Shown here: in pieces, positions 1 through 9,086 of the stretch
Numbering within the stretch: the first letter of the stretch is position 1
How the letters are laid out: every line of letters begins with the position of its first letter
Translations under genes and position numbers: made by a program
The notes under the pieces: model-generated
Told to the model about the DNA's origin: nothing
Databases searched by the model: none
The model's input: the letters and a program-made list of their open reading frames with translations, nothing else
Source: Cyclobacterium salsum
GTDB lineage: Bacteria > Bacteroidota > Bacteroidia > Cytophagales > Cyclobacteriaceae
Direction: 5' to 3'
NCBI RefSeq assembly: GCF_010119245.1
Contig: NZ_WNKG01000001.1
Location: forward strand, 620,001 to 684,000
DNA length: 64,000 bases

Positions 1-847
1 TGAAAGCAGCCAAATTACTGTTGGTTTGTATGGAAATATTTCCAGAGGACGCTTTAAAGGAAGTATGTTCGCTTAACCCAACGTTGCTACCTGTCACTTC
101 CCCGGAACTCACGCTTACCCTTCCCAAAGCCTGCACCTGATCCATGGTGATTTTTCCGGAACTCAACTTCACATTCAATAAACCGTTGATAGCCCTGAAT
201 GCCATATTTCCGCTGGATGTTTCTGCATCCAGGTCTCCCTCAATTTGTTCCAGATTCAGTTTCCCGGATGAAACGGATGCTATCGTGTTTCCTTCGATGT
301 TTTCACCTACAACCTCACCTGAGCTTGCTGTAAGGTATACTTCCAGAGCGTCAAGATTTTTGGCGCTAACCCGGCCCGAATTCACTTCCAAATCAATTCT
401 ATCTCCCTCAACATTTTCGGCATGGACCGTGCCGGAACCTGCATGCATCTGTAAGGACATATGGGTCGGACCCGTGAGCCTGATGTGTCCCTCGGACCGG
501 CCCATTCTCAGGCCATTGTGATCCAGGTTGACAATGAGTTTTTCACCTACCACCCGGTAGGCGATCGTCCCCCCATCCACATTGGACCGAAGTAAGGCAT
601 CCAGGGATACTTCCTCCAAATCAGGAGATCCGAGGTACTCCGCAGGAAGAAAGCCAGCATCCACTTCAATAGAACTGATGCCCACAAAGCTTTCCTCGAT
701 ATCCGCCACGGTTTCCAACTGTGGATCCAGGCAAGAGGTAAAAATCAGCAGGCTGAGTACCAGGGATGCACTTACATTTAATTTTTTCTTGGAAGGAAAA
801 CTAAAGTTCCAATTCTTCTTTTCCCGTTTACCTTGTATTGTTTTCAT
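1..847 (-). CDS. DUF4097/GIN-type adhesin-like lipoprotein (partial, C-terminus beyond window)
   Basis: The minus-strand frame is open from ATG at 847 to the window edge, giving 282 codons without a stop; the C-terminus lies outside. The N-terminus has a lysine-rich stretch, a hydrophobic segment and a lipobox-like LIFTSC with Cys39, so a lipoprotein is expected. From about residue 125 onward it is a regular series of short strands carrying SSG or SGxV turns (SSGEV, SSGKL, SSGNM, SSGKI), the signature of the head-GIN/DUF4097 beta-helix fold of Bacteroidota putative adhesins. The repeat pattern is seen directly; the surface or adhesive role is only inferred from the family. It diverges from the next gene across about 310 bp. 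Confidence 0.75.
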   Translation of the reverse strand, partial: MKTIQGKREKKNWNFSFPSKKKLNVSASLVLSLLIFTSCLDPQLETVADIEESFVGISSIEVDAGFLPAEYLGSPDLEEVSLDALLRSNVDGGTIAYRVVGEKLIVNLDHNGLRMGRSEGHIRLTGPTHMSLQMHAGSGTVHAENVEGDRIDLEVNSGRVSAKNLDALEVYLTASSGEVVGENIEGNTIASVSSGKLNLEQIEGDLDAETSSGNMAFRAINGLLNVKLSSGKITMDQVQALGRVSVSSGEVTGSNVGLSEHTSFKASSGNISIQTNSNLAAF

Positions 848-1160
848 TTGGTGATGTTGTAAATTTTTGTTTCTATCAAAAAGATAAATCCAATCTAATG
901 CCAATTACCAAAATACCCCCAATCGCTGAAATATCAGGGGAAACCTTCGAAACATAGGTCAGAACTGTTCAAAAACGGACAAATTCAACACTTTTTCGGA
1001 CAGCATAAAGGGTACATCAGGGCATCAATGCCGCTTATGTAACGAACAGGGTGTTACTCCAAATTGATTCTAAATTGGATGCTGGCCCTGTCTCATAAAG
1101 TAATTCTTAATATATTTAACCTAAAGTTTCCGATCCTTTCTATAACAAGGCAAACTACCC
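848..1160. other. divergent intergenic region, 313 bp
   Basis: This AT-rich spacer lies between the adhesin-like lipoprotein (minus) and the ABM-domain gene (plus). It must hold promoters for both, but no clean TTG-N20-TAnnTTTG pair was found. The minus strand has a near-match (TATCTTTTTG) about 30 bases before the lipoprotein start. No RNA gene or repeat was seen. Confidence 0.4.
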
Positions 1161-1475
1161 ATGATCAGTGACAATCCCTCCACTCCTTACTATGCCGTGA
1201 TATTTACCAGTATCAAAGATCCGGAAGCCGGGGAAGATTATGCGCAAATGGCCCGGGAAATGGAAGCATTGGTAAAAAATCAGCCCGGCTATCTCGGTCA
1301 TGAATCCGCAAGAGAGGCCCTGGGAATAACGGTCAGCTACTGGGAAAGTCTGGAGGCCATTGCTGCCTGGAAAAACGAAACCCGACACCTACTCGCCCAA
1401 CAGCTCGGTAAGGAAAAATGGTACCAAAACTACAAAATACGGATATGTAAAGTAGAAAGGGAGTATGGCTTATGA
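1161..1475 (+). CDS. ABM (antibiotic biosynthesis monooxygenase) domain protein
   Basis: A 104-residue single-domain protein resembling the dimeric alpha/beta-barrel ABM family (PF03992, YqjZ-like). The pattern is an N-terminal strand (YYAVIFTS), an Ala/Met/Glu-rich helix (residues 25-40), then a QPGYLGHES turn, a SYWESLEAIAAWK segment and a late basic strand. The QPGYLG and YWESLEA..W motifs are typical of family members that are small soluble cytoplasmic proteins. Members include quinol monooxygenases and heme-degrading enzymes, but many have no known substrate and no catalytic residue can be assigned here. It ends 43 bp before an exported amidohydrolase on the same strand and may be co-transcribed with it. 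Confidence 0.82.
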   Translation: MISDNPSTPYYAVIFTSIKDPEAGEDYAQMAREMEALVKNQPGYLGHESAREALGITVSYWESLEAIAAWKNETRHLLAQQLGKEKWYQNYKIRICKVEREYGL

Positions 1476-1518
1476 ATCCCCCTTTTAACCATCATCAACC
1501 ACTATTATTGATCCACTT

Positions 1519-3231
1519 ATGACAACCAAACTTTATGCATTCCTTGTATTACCAGCCATCCTTTTGCTGGGCGCTTGTTCCGAATCCCCGGAAACCGCCA
1601 CCCGGGTATTTACCGGCGGCATCCTTTACACGGTAAACGAAGACCAACCCACCGCCGAGGCCATGGCCATACAGGGAAATAAAATCATTTATGTGGGAGA
1701 TCAGGAAGGGGTAAAACCCTATATCGGTTCTGAAACGGAAGTGATTGACCTGGAAGGAAAAACCTTGACACCGGGTTGGATTGAAGGACACGGACATTTT
1801 ATGGGCCTGGGCTACAACGAACTGAACCTGGATTTATCCGCTACCAAAAGCTTTCAGGAAATCGTCGCTATGGTAAAGGAGGCTGCCGATCGGACGCCTG
1901 CGGGCGAGTGGATTACCGGTCGTGGCTGGCACCAAAGCAAATGGACCGAATCGCCGGGAAAACAAATAAATGGCTTCCCCTTACACCAGTCCATAAGCGA
2001 GGTATCTCCGGATAACCCGGTCTTTTTGTACCATGCCAGCGGTCATGCAGGATTTGCCAATGCCCGGGCCATGGAAATTGCGGGCTTAAATACCCTCGGA
2101 AAAGAACAATTAGGGGATCCCAACCACCAGGAAGGAGGGGAAATAATCCGGGATGAGAACGGAAACCCCACCGGTATTTTCAACGAAACCGCCATGGGAT
2201 TGATTACCCGGCACATTCCTGCCAATAGCCCGGAAAAGGACCGACAGGCATTCGAACTGGCGATGGCTGCTTGCCATCGAAATGGCATCACGGGATTTCA
2301 CGATGCGGGGATCGGTTCCAAAACGGTAGACTTATACCAACAAATGAAACGCGATGGGAAAATGAAACTCCGCATGTACGCCATGATCGCAGGAGGAAAC
2401 CGGGAATTCCTGGACGAATGGCTGAAAAAAGGTCCTGAAATAGACAGCCTGCTTACCTTCCGTTCGATAAAGTTGAGTTGTGACGGGGCTCTGGGTTCCC
2501 GTGGAGCCTGGTTACTGGAGGAATACAGCGACAGACCTGGTCATTTCGGCCACGAAACCCTTCCCATGGAATACGTCTATGAAGTTTCAAAAATGGCCCT
2601 GGAAAAAGGATTTCAACTCTGCACCCATGCCATTGGAGACCGGGCCAATAAAGAAGTACTGGACCGGTACCAGGCCGCCCTGGAGGAGTTTCCCGAAAAA
2701 CGCAACGAGCACCGCTTTCGCATCGAACATGCTCAGCACCTGCATCCGGATGATATTCCTCGCTTTGCGGAATTAGGCGTACTTCCGGCAATGCAGGCCA
2801 TTCACCTCTCCTCAGACCGGCCCTGGGCCATCGATCGGCTGGGAGAAAAACGGATTAAAAATGGGGCATATATGTGGCAGGCACTCCTGCAATCCGGAGT
2901 CCCCATTATCAACGGAACGGACGTACCCGTAGAACCCATCAATCCCCTGGCTAATTTTTATGCCAGCGTGACCCGCAAAACCCTGGACGGAAGCCCCGAG
3001 GAAGGTTACGAAGCGGATCAGAAGATGAGCCGGGAACAAGCACTGAGAAGTTATACCCTGGATGCGGCTTATGGAGCCTTCGAAGAAAATATAAAAGGCA
3101 GCCTGGAAGTAGGAAAAGTAGCTGATTTTGTCGTTTTTGACCGAGATATCATGGAAATCCCGGAGGCTGAAATTCTACAGACACAAGTAATACTGACCGG
3201 GTTGGATGGGGAAATAGTCTTTCAACGATGA
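1519..3231 (+). CDS. exported amidohydrolase (YtcJ-like, amidohydrolase_3 family)
   Basis: A 570-residue lipoprotein: the signal segment ends in LLLGAC (Cys20), so it should be anchored in the cell envelope. The body matches the metal-dependent amidohydrolase_3/YtcJ family. It has an N-terminal composite beta domain, EGHGHFMGLG (metal-binding HxH, about residue 90), LCTHAIGDRAN and RIEHAQHL (metal-ligand histidines) and GTDVPVEPINP (catalytic Asp). The C-terminal SLEVGKVADFVVFDRD returns to the beta domain. YtcJ-type enzymes hydrolyse N-acyl or amide bonds; the substrate cannot be read from sequence. The length and motif order are those of a complete enzyme. The next gene, a metal-efflux pump, starts 69 bp downstream. 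Confidence 0.93.
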   Translation: MTTKLYAFLVLPAILLLGACSESPETATRVFTGGILYTVNEDQPTAEAMAIQGNKIIYVGDQEGVKPYIGSETEVIDLEGKTLTPGWIEGHGHFMGLGYNELNLDLSATKSFQEIVAMVKEAADRTPAGEWITGRGWHQSKWTESPGKQINGFPLHQSISEVSPDNPVFLYHASGHAGFANARAMEIAGLNTLGKEQLGDPNHQEGGEIIRDENGNPTGIFNETAMGLITRHIPANSPEKDRQAFELAMAACHRNGITGFHDAGIGSKTVDLYQQMKRDGKMKLRMYAMIAGGNREFLDEWLKKGPEIDSLLTFRSIKLSCDGALGSRGAWLLEEYSDRPGHFGHETLPMEYVYEVSKMALEKGFQLCTHAIGDRANKEVLDRYQAALEEFPEKRNEHRFRIEHAQHLHPDDIPRFAELGVLPAMQAIHLSSDRPWAIDRLGEKRIKNGAYMWQALLQSGVPIINGTDVPVEPINPLANFYASVTRKTLDGSPEEGYEADQKMSREQALRSYTLDAAYGAFEENIKGSLEVGKVADFVVFDRDIMEIPEAEILQTQVILTGLDGEIVFQR

Positions 3232-3300
3232 CTTCTATCATGTCCTAAACGCGGCAAAATCCAATAAACTATTTTTAACTTGCAGCAAATTATTTTGTAA

Positions 3301-6300
3301 ATGATACACCGAATAATCGCTTTCAGCGTAAAAAATAAATTTATTGTTCTTTTAGCGGTATTGGGCATGATCATTTGGGGAATGTTTTCCTTCCAGCGTT
3401 TGTCCATTGGATCTGTCCCCGACATTACCAGCAATCAGGTACAAATCATCACGGTAGCACGAAACCTGGCCACCGAAGAGGTGGAACAATTTATTACTTT
3501 CCCTATAGAACTTTCGGTGGCCAATTTACCCGGCGTGGAAGAAATCCGCTCGGTCTCCAAATACGGGCTGTCCACCATCACCGTGGTCTTTGAAGAAGGC
3601 ATGGGCACCTATCTGCCCCGGCAATTGATCGGAGAAAAACTAGCACAGGCCAGCAAGGACATTCCGGCACATTTTGGCAGTCCGGAAATGGCACCCATAT
3701 CCACGGGCCTGGGTGAAATCTACCAATACACCCTGGAGACAAAACCGGGCTACGAAGACCGCTATTCGGTGATGGACCTGCGAGAAATCCAGGATTGGTT
3801 GATAAAAAGACAGCTCACCGGCATCAAAGGCGTGGTGGAGATCAATACCTGGGGAGGTTACCTGAAGCAATACGAAGTGGCCATGCAGCCTGAAAAGCTC
3901 CGAAGCATGGACATTTCCCTTCTGGAAGTCCTGAAAGCCCTGGAGGACAACAATGAAAATGCCGGAGGGGCCTATCTGGAAAAAAACCAGACCAACTATT
4001 TTATTCGAGGCGAGGGCATGATCCAATCCCTGGAGGATATTCGGAAAATTGTCGTGGCCAATCGTGGAGGTGTGCCCCTGACCATTGCCGATCTGGCAGA
4101 GGTGCGCTTTGGATACGCCACCCGCTTTGGGGCCATTACGGGAAACGGAGAAGGGGAAAAAGTGCTGGGGCAGGTCATGATGCTGAAAGGGGAAAATTCC
4201 TATGCGGTGATCAAGAGCGTCAAAGAACGCATAGCTGAAATAGAAAAAATACTGCCGGAAGGGGTGTACATCAATGGGTTTCTCGACCGCTCCATGCTAA
4301 TCGACAAGACCACCTCCACCATACAGGAAAACCTTATCCTGGGCGCCTTGTTTGTCATCTTCATTCTGGTCATCCTGATGGGCAATTTTCGCAGTGGTTT
4401 GCTGGTAGCTTCCGTCATCCCCCTTTCCTTGCTTTTTGGCATTTCGCTGATGAGTTTTTTTCGGGTAGACGCTAACCTACTGAGTCTGGGGGCCATTGAT
4501 TTCGGAATTTTGATCGATGGTGCAGTAGTGGTGGTCGAGTATGTGGTCTACCAAATGAGCAAGAAATTTCCCGGCTTGAAAGGGAATGCCCAAAAGGAGG
4601 AGGTGGACAAGCTGGTCATTGAGAGTTCCAATCGAATGATGAACGCCGCCATTTTTGGTCAGATCATCATTTTGATTGTTTTCATTCCCATCCTGAGTTT
4701 CACCGGAGTAGAAGGAAAAATGTTTCAACCCATGGCATTGACCTTTATGTTTATTCTGGCAGGAGCCATGATTCTCTGCCTGACCTATGTGCCGGTCATG
4801 GCGGCCCTGTTTATCCGCCCTTCAAAAGATGAAAAAGGTACGCTTTCCGCCAAGATTATCCGGACCGTCCACGGTTGGTACGAGCCGGTATTGATACGTG
4901 CCCTAAAACATGCGAAGTTTGTTTTAATTACGGCCCTGATTGCATTTGGAATCAGCCTGTTTATTTTCTCCCGGCTGGGTGGAGAATTTTTGCCCACGTT
5001 GGACGAGGGCGATTACGTGATCCAGCCGGTATTGAAGCCGGGCACTTCCCTGGCCCAGACCATTGAGATCACCACCAAAATCGAGTCCATTCTGCTGGAG
5101 AAATTTCCCGATGAGGTGGACCAAGTCGTCAGTAGAATCGGAGCGGCGGAGATCCCCACGGACCCCATGTCCATGGAGATGTCGGATATCATCATCAAGC
5201 TAAAGGACCCGGACGATTGGTCAAGGGTGGATTCCAAAACAGCCCTGGCAAACCTTATGACCGAGGAGCTCTCTGTTTTACCGGGTATCACCTACCAGTT
5301 TACCCAGCCCATCGAAATGCGCTTCAACGAACTGCTCACGGGGGTGCAATCCGACCTGGCCATCAAGATCTTTGGAGAAGACCTGGAAACCCTGTACCGC
5401 TACGGCCTGGAGGCCGCTGACATTATAAAGGATGTGGAGGGAATCGACAATATCAAGGTAGAACAATTGGTAGGACTGCCCCAGATTTCCATCCGCTACG
5501 ACCGGGAAAAGCTGGCCCTCTATGGCCTCAGCATTGCCGATGTTAATCAGGTAATCCGTACCGCCTTTGCCGGCAGCAGCGTAGGTACTATTTTTGAAAA
5601 CGAACGCCGCTTTGACCTGGCCCTGCGTCTGGATAGGGAGACGGTAAGCACCGAGGTGGTAAACGAGTTAAGTCTGCCCCTGGAAAACGGGGAAAAAATA
5701 TTATTGAAACAAGTGGCTGACATCAGCTTTCAGTCGGGGCCCGCGCAGATATCCCGGGACGACACCAAAAGAAGGATTGTGTTGAGTTTAAATGCCAGCG
5801 AGAGGGATGTGGAATCCATTATTACCGATGTGCAGGCATTGCTGGATGCTGAGTTGGATTTGCCCACGGGCTACTCCATTGAATATGGGGGGCAGTTTGA
5901 AAACCTGAACCAGGCCCGGGACCGCCTGATCAAGGTGGTGCCGCTTGCCTTGTTGTTGATTGCCATTATGCTTTACTTTACTTTTCATTCTGTTTCTGAG
6001 ACGATCATGGTATTCTTGTCCATCCCCCTGGCGGTAATTGGTGGAATTGTGGCGCTATGGATAAGGGGCATGCCCTTTAGTATTTCCGCAGGTATCGGTT
6101 TTATTGCTTTGTTTGGCATCGCAGTGCTCAACGGCATTGTGTTGATCAGTTACCTCAATGACCTGGAAACTAGCGGAGAAACCGATATACGCAAAAGAAT
6201 CCTGAAGGGCTGTAAAAACCGTTTGCGGCCGGTACTTTTGACTGCATCCACCGATATCCTGGGATTTATTCCCATGGCGCTATCCACTTCTGCAGGAGCG

Positions 6301-7617
6301 GAGGTGCAGCGGCCCATCGCCACGGTAGTAATAGGTGGGCTGATCACCGCATTTTTTCTTACCCTGATCGTCTTGCCGGTGGTCTATTATGTAGTAAAAT
6401 CGAAGAAAGTTCAGGGCTTTCGCCCCGGCAAAGCGCTGACGGCACTGGCGATACTGCTTGGGATTCCCTTTCTAAGCCCTGCCCAGGAGGGCCCTATAGA
6501 TCCGGAAGCGGCCTGGTCCATGGCACTGGAAAATAATTTTGAATTGGCTGCCGCCAGAATATCATTGGAAAACAGTCAGGTCCAAACCAAAACTGCCTGG
6601 GATATTGCCCCATCCCTATTCTTTATCGGAACGGAGGAAAACCAAAGAAACCTGGAGGGAGATGGGGTAAACTCTTTCGGGTTCCAACAGTACATTGATT
6701 TTCCCGGAGTCTATGTTTCCCGAAAAAAGGTACTGGAAAAGGAAAGCCTAATCACAGAGGATCTGTATGACATCAAGACCCTAAACCTGAAAAAACAACT
6801 GTATAAAGCTTGTTACCAGTTGGAGTACCTGGTCAAAAAGAAGGAACAATATTATGGATTTGATTCCCTGTATCAAGAACTGTATAAGGCCTCCGAAAAG
6901 CGGTATGCCGCTGGCACGACCAACCGACTGGCCATGGTCATGGCAAGAGCCCGGTCTGAAAAAGTCCGTATGGCTTATTCTCAACTGGAGCAGGAAATCC
7001 AAATTGTGTACCGGCAAATTCAGGAAGTGGTACAGTCCCCGGATACATTGCAGCTCAAGAGCCCTCCGCTGACTATGGCATTCGCCGAATTCCCCGACCT
7101 GGAAAATCATCCTTCTTACGGCTATTTGATGCATCAAAAAGAACGTTTTGAAGCGGAAAAGAATCAGATGCAAAACAAATTGCTCCCCGGATTCTATGTA
7201 CAGTACATGTTCCAGAAAGTTGATGGCGTCAGCGGTTTTTTCGGTTATCAGGCAGGCATACAGGTTCCCCTGTGGTTTGGACCCTCCCGGGCAAGGGTAC
7301 AATCCGCCCGCCTGTCCGTCTACCAATCGCAAAACAAAATCAATGATTTAGGTATCCGCTGGGAATCAGCCATAAACCAGAAAAAAACCAGGCTGGAAAT
7401 GCACCTCAAAGAGTTGGATTACTATAACCAGGAGGGGCTACCGATGGCGGAAGAAATCATCAACACGGCTCATAGAAGTTTTGACCAGGGGGAAATTGAT
7501 TACCTGGAGTACATCCGCAGCCTGGAATATGCCAGCGAAATCCAAATGGATCACCTGGATCTCTTGAACGAATACCATCAAACCCTTATTGACATTCACT
7601 ATTTTAACCTGCCATGA
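3301..7617 (+). CDS. CzcA/CusA-type heavy-metal RND efflux pump fused to a TolC-like outer-membrane channel
   Basis: A 1438-residue fusion. Residues 1 to about 1040 are a complete HME-type RND inner-membrane pump, including the proton-relay motif DFGILIDGAVVVVEY in TM4 (Asp400, Asp406, Glu413), two periplasmic porter regions and 12 expected membrane helices. DFG..DGA is the form seen in divalent-cation (Co/Zn/Cd/Ni) pumps rather than the Cu/Ag subtype, so a CzcA-like substrate is inferred. After a basic linker, a hydrophobic signal-like segment (about 1044-1062, ending SPAQ) precedes an outer-membrane efflux (OEP/TolC) domain of about 375 residues rich in long coiled helices. Its stop overlaps the adaptor gene by 4 bp (ATGA). 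The operon has no separate channel gene, which fits the fusion. Confidence 0.93.
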   Translation: MIHRIIAFSVKNKFIVLLAVLGMIIWGMFSFQRLSIGSVPDITSNQVQIITVARNLATEEVEQFITFPIELSVANLPGVEEIRSVSKYGLSTITVVFEEGMGTYLPRQLIGEKLAQASKDIPAHFGSPEMAPISTGLGEIYQYTLETKPGYEDRYSVMDLREIQDWLIKRQLTGIKGVVEINTWGGYLKQYEVAMQPEKLRSMDISLLEVLKALEDNNENAGGAYLEKNQTNYFIRGEGMIQSLEDIRKIVVANRGGVPLTIADLAEVRFGYATRFGAITGNGEGEKVLGQVMMLKGENSYAVIKSVKERIAEIEKILPEGVYINGFLDRSMLIDKTTSTIQENLILGALFVIFILVILMGNFRSGLLVASVIPLSLLFGISLMSFFRVDANLLSLGAIDFGILIDGAVVVVEYVVYQMSKKFPGLKGNAQKEEVDKLVIESSNRMMNAAIFGQIIILIVFIPILSFTGVEGKMFQPMALTFMFILAGAMILCLTYVPVMAALFIRPSKDEKGTLSAKIIRTVHGWYEPVLIRALKHAKFVLITALIAFGISLFIFSRLGGEFLPTLDEGDYVIQPVLKPGTSLAQTIEITTKIESILLEKFPDEVDQVVSRIGAAEIPTDPMSMEMSDIIIKLKDPDDWSRVDSKTALANLMTEELSVLPGITYQFTQPIEMRFNELLTGVQSDLAIKIFGEDLETLYRYGLEAADIIKDVEGIDNIKVEQLVGLPQISIRYDREKLALYGLSIADVNQVIRTAFAGSSVGTIFENERRFDLALRLDRETVSTEVVNELSLPLENGEKILLKQVADISFQSGPAQISRDDTKRRIVLSLNASERDVESIITDVQALLDAELDLPTGYSIEYGGQFENLNQARDRLIKVVPLALLLIAIMLYFTFHSVSETIMVFLSIPLAVIGGIVALWIRGMPFSISAGIGFIALFGIAVLNGIVLISYLNDLETSGETDIRKRILKGCKNRLRPVLLTASTDILGFIPMALSTSAGAEVQRPIATVVIGGLITAFFLTLIVLPVVYYVVKSKKVQGFRPGKALTALAILLGIPFLSPAQEGPIDPEAAWSMALENNFELAAARISLENSQVQTKTAWDIAPSLFFIGTEENQRNLEGDGVNSFGFQQYIDFPGVYVSRKKVLEKESLITEDLYDIKTLNLKKQLYKACYQLEYLVKKKEQYYGFDSLYQELYKASEKRYAAGTTNRLAMVMARARSEKVRMAYSQLEQEIQIVYRQIQEVVQSPDTLQLKSPPLTMAFAEFPDLENHPSYGYLMHQKERFEAEKNQMQNKLLPGFYVQYMFQKVDGVSGFFGYQAGIQVPLWFGPSRARVQSARLSVYQSQNKINDLGIRWESAINQKKTRLEMHLKELDYYNQEGLPMAEEIINTAHRSFDQGEIDYLEYIRSLEYASEIQMDHLDLLNEYHQTLIDIHYFNLP

Positions 7618-8822
7618 TATTGAGTAAAACGAGAACGCCAGCCGGAGAGCTGAATATCAAACTATCGAACCTTTTCCTCCTATTACTACTTGTGAACGGA
7701 CTGATGGCTTGCAAGGAGGATACACGTACCACGGAAGGAAATGAGGAATCCATGGAACACAGGGAAGCAACGGTTCAGTTGACTCCCGAACAAGAGGTCA
7801 TTACGGGCATACGTCGCGGAACTTTCGTCAAACAGCCCCTGACCAACCTGGTGAAAGCACCCGGATTTATCGACTCCCCTCCCCAGTACAAAGCCACCAT
7901 CAACTCCTTTACCACGGTCTTTGTCGAAAAAATCCACTTTATTGTGGGTGATCCGGTGAACAAAGGCCAGGTAGTAATCACCGCTTCCAGCCCTGAATTT
8001 GTATCCATGCAGCAGGAATACCTGGAAACCCTCAGCAGCCTCGCCAACCTGGAAAGCGATTTTGAACGAAAACAAAGCTTGCGGGAGGATAACATCTCTT
8101 CCCAAAAAGAACTGGAAGAAGCCCGGGCGGCATTTCAGGCAGCCAGGGCCAAAAAATCCGCCCTTCAAAACAACCTGAAACTGATGGGAGCGGACATTTC
8201 TTCCCTGGAACAGGGTAACCTACAGTCAAAAGTGCTTTTAAAAAGCCCGATTTCGGGTAAAATTTCCGCTTTGCAAACATCTGTCGGGCAGCACAGTGCG
8301 CCGCATGAGGTGCTGATGGAAGTGATCAACAGCGAACACCTGCATGTGGAGATGAACGTATTGGAACAGGATATTCCCAGGGTGATGGAGGGACAGGCGG
8401 TGACCTTTACCTTACCTGATTTTAAAGAGCAATTGTTTTACGGGCACGTTTACCGAAAAGGAAACACCATAGATCCCAAAGGCCGGTTTGTGCAGGTGCA
8501 TGCGCATTTGGATACTGAAAATGATTCCTTCCTGCCGGGAATGTATATCAATAGTTATATAGTAGTGAGCCAGGATTCTGTATGGACCGTACCTTCCGGA
8601 TCTATTGTCCATGAAGGAAGCGAAACCTTCCTTTTTGTATTACAGGATAGCAAGCAGGAAGGGAAAGTTTATCAACGAAAGCAGGTTCGAACCGGAATCG
8701 AAGCCATGGGCTACACCGCCATCATGAACCCAGACGAAGCCCTATTTAAAGATAGTGTGGTGGTGGCGGGCACCTATTATTTATCCAATGCTCTGAACGA
8801 AGCCGGAGGGCACGATAACTAA
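7614..8822 (+). CDS. RND efflux periplasmic adaptor subunit (CusB/CzcB-like lipoprotein)
   Basis: A 402-residue membrane-fusion protein that should link the RND pump to the outer-membrane channel. The N-terminus has a hydrophobic segment and lipobox GLMAC (Cys33). The family order follows: a barrel-sandwich half (VEKIHFIVGDPVNKGQ), an alpha-helical hairpin at about residues 120-190 (QEYLETLSSLANLESDFERKQ and onward), the second lipoyl-like half (SPISGKISALQTSVGQ), a beta-barrel, and a membrane-proximal domain ending near a His-containing tail. It is translationally coupled to the pump by a 4-bp overlap. The metal bound is unknown. Confidence 0.92.
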   Translation: MILSKTRTPAGELNIKLSNLFLLLLLVNGLMACKEDTRTTEGNEESMEHREATVQLTPEQEVITGIRRGTFVKQPLTNLVKAPGFIDSPPQYKATINSFTTVFVEKIHFIVGDPVNKGQVVITASSPEFVSMQQEYLETLSSLANLESDFERKQSLREDNISSQKELEEARAAFQAARAKKSALQNNLKLMGADISSLEQGNLQSKVLLKSPISGKISALQTSVGQHSAPHEVLMEVINSEHLHVEMNVLEQDIPRVMEGQAVTFTLPDFKEQLFYGHVYRKGNTIDPKGRFVQVHAHLDTENDSFLPGMYINSYIVVSQDSVWTVPSGSIVHEGSETFLFVLQDSKQEGKVYQRKQVRTGIEAMGYTAIMNPDEALFKDSVVVAGTYYLSNALNEAGGHDN

Positions 8823-8823
8823 A

Positions 8824-9069
8824 TCAATCAAAGCTAATATCCGGTAAAGCCTTATCCTGGATCAATTGACTGATAAAGCCTGTATGAGCAAAGCCCATCC
8901 GAATACCATGCCATACGTAATTTTTTCTGGGTTTTACCTTTCTTGCATCAAGTCGCACCGGTTCTGATTCACCTACCGGTAGCCACCGTCTATCAGGATT
9001 CGGGTCTTCCGAATGGCCCTTTTCTGAAAGAAGCGGTATAGGATATAGAGCGCATCGTCGCAGACCCAA
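8824..9069 (-). pseudogene. possible remnant of a decayed gene (C-terminal part)
   Basis: An 81-codon open frame on the minus strand, opening with TTG rather than ATG, fills the 264-bp gap between the efflux adaptor and the propeller protein. Its composition looks protein-like: mixed charged and hydrophobic residues, with a RKNYVWHGIRMGFAHTGFI stretch. It lacks a plausible start or signal and would be the C-terminal end of something larger. I do not recognise the family. It may equally be a chance frame. Confidence 0.25.
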
Positions 9070-9086
9070 TCACAAAAATTTATTCC

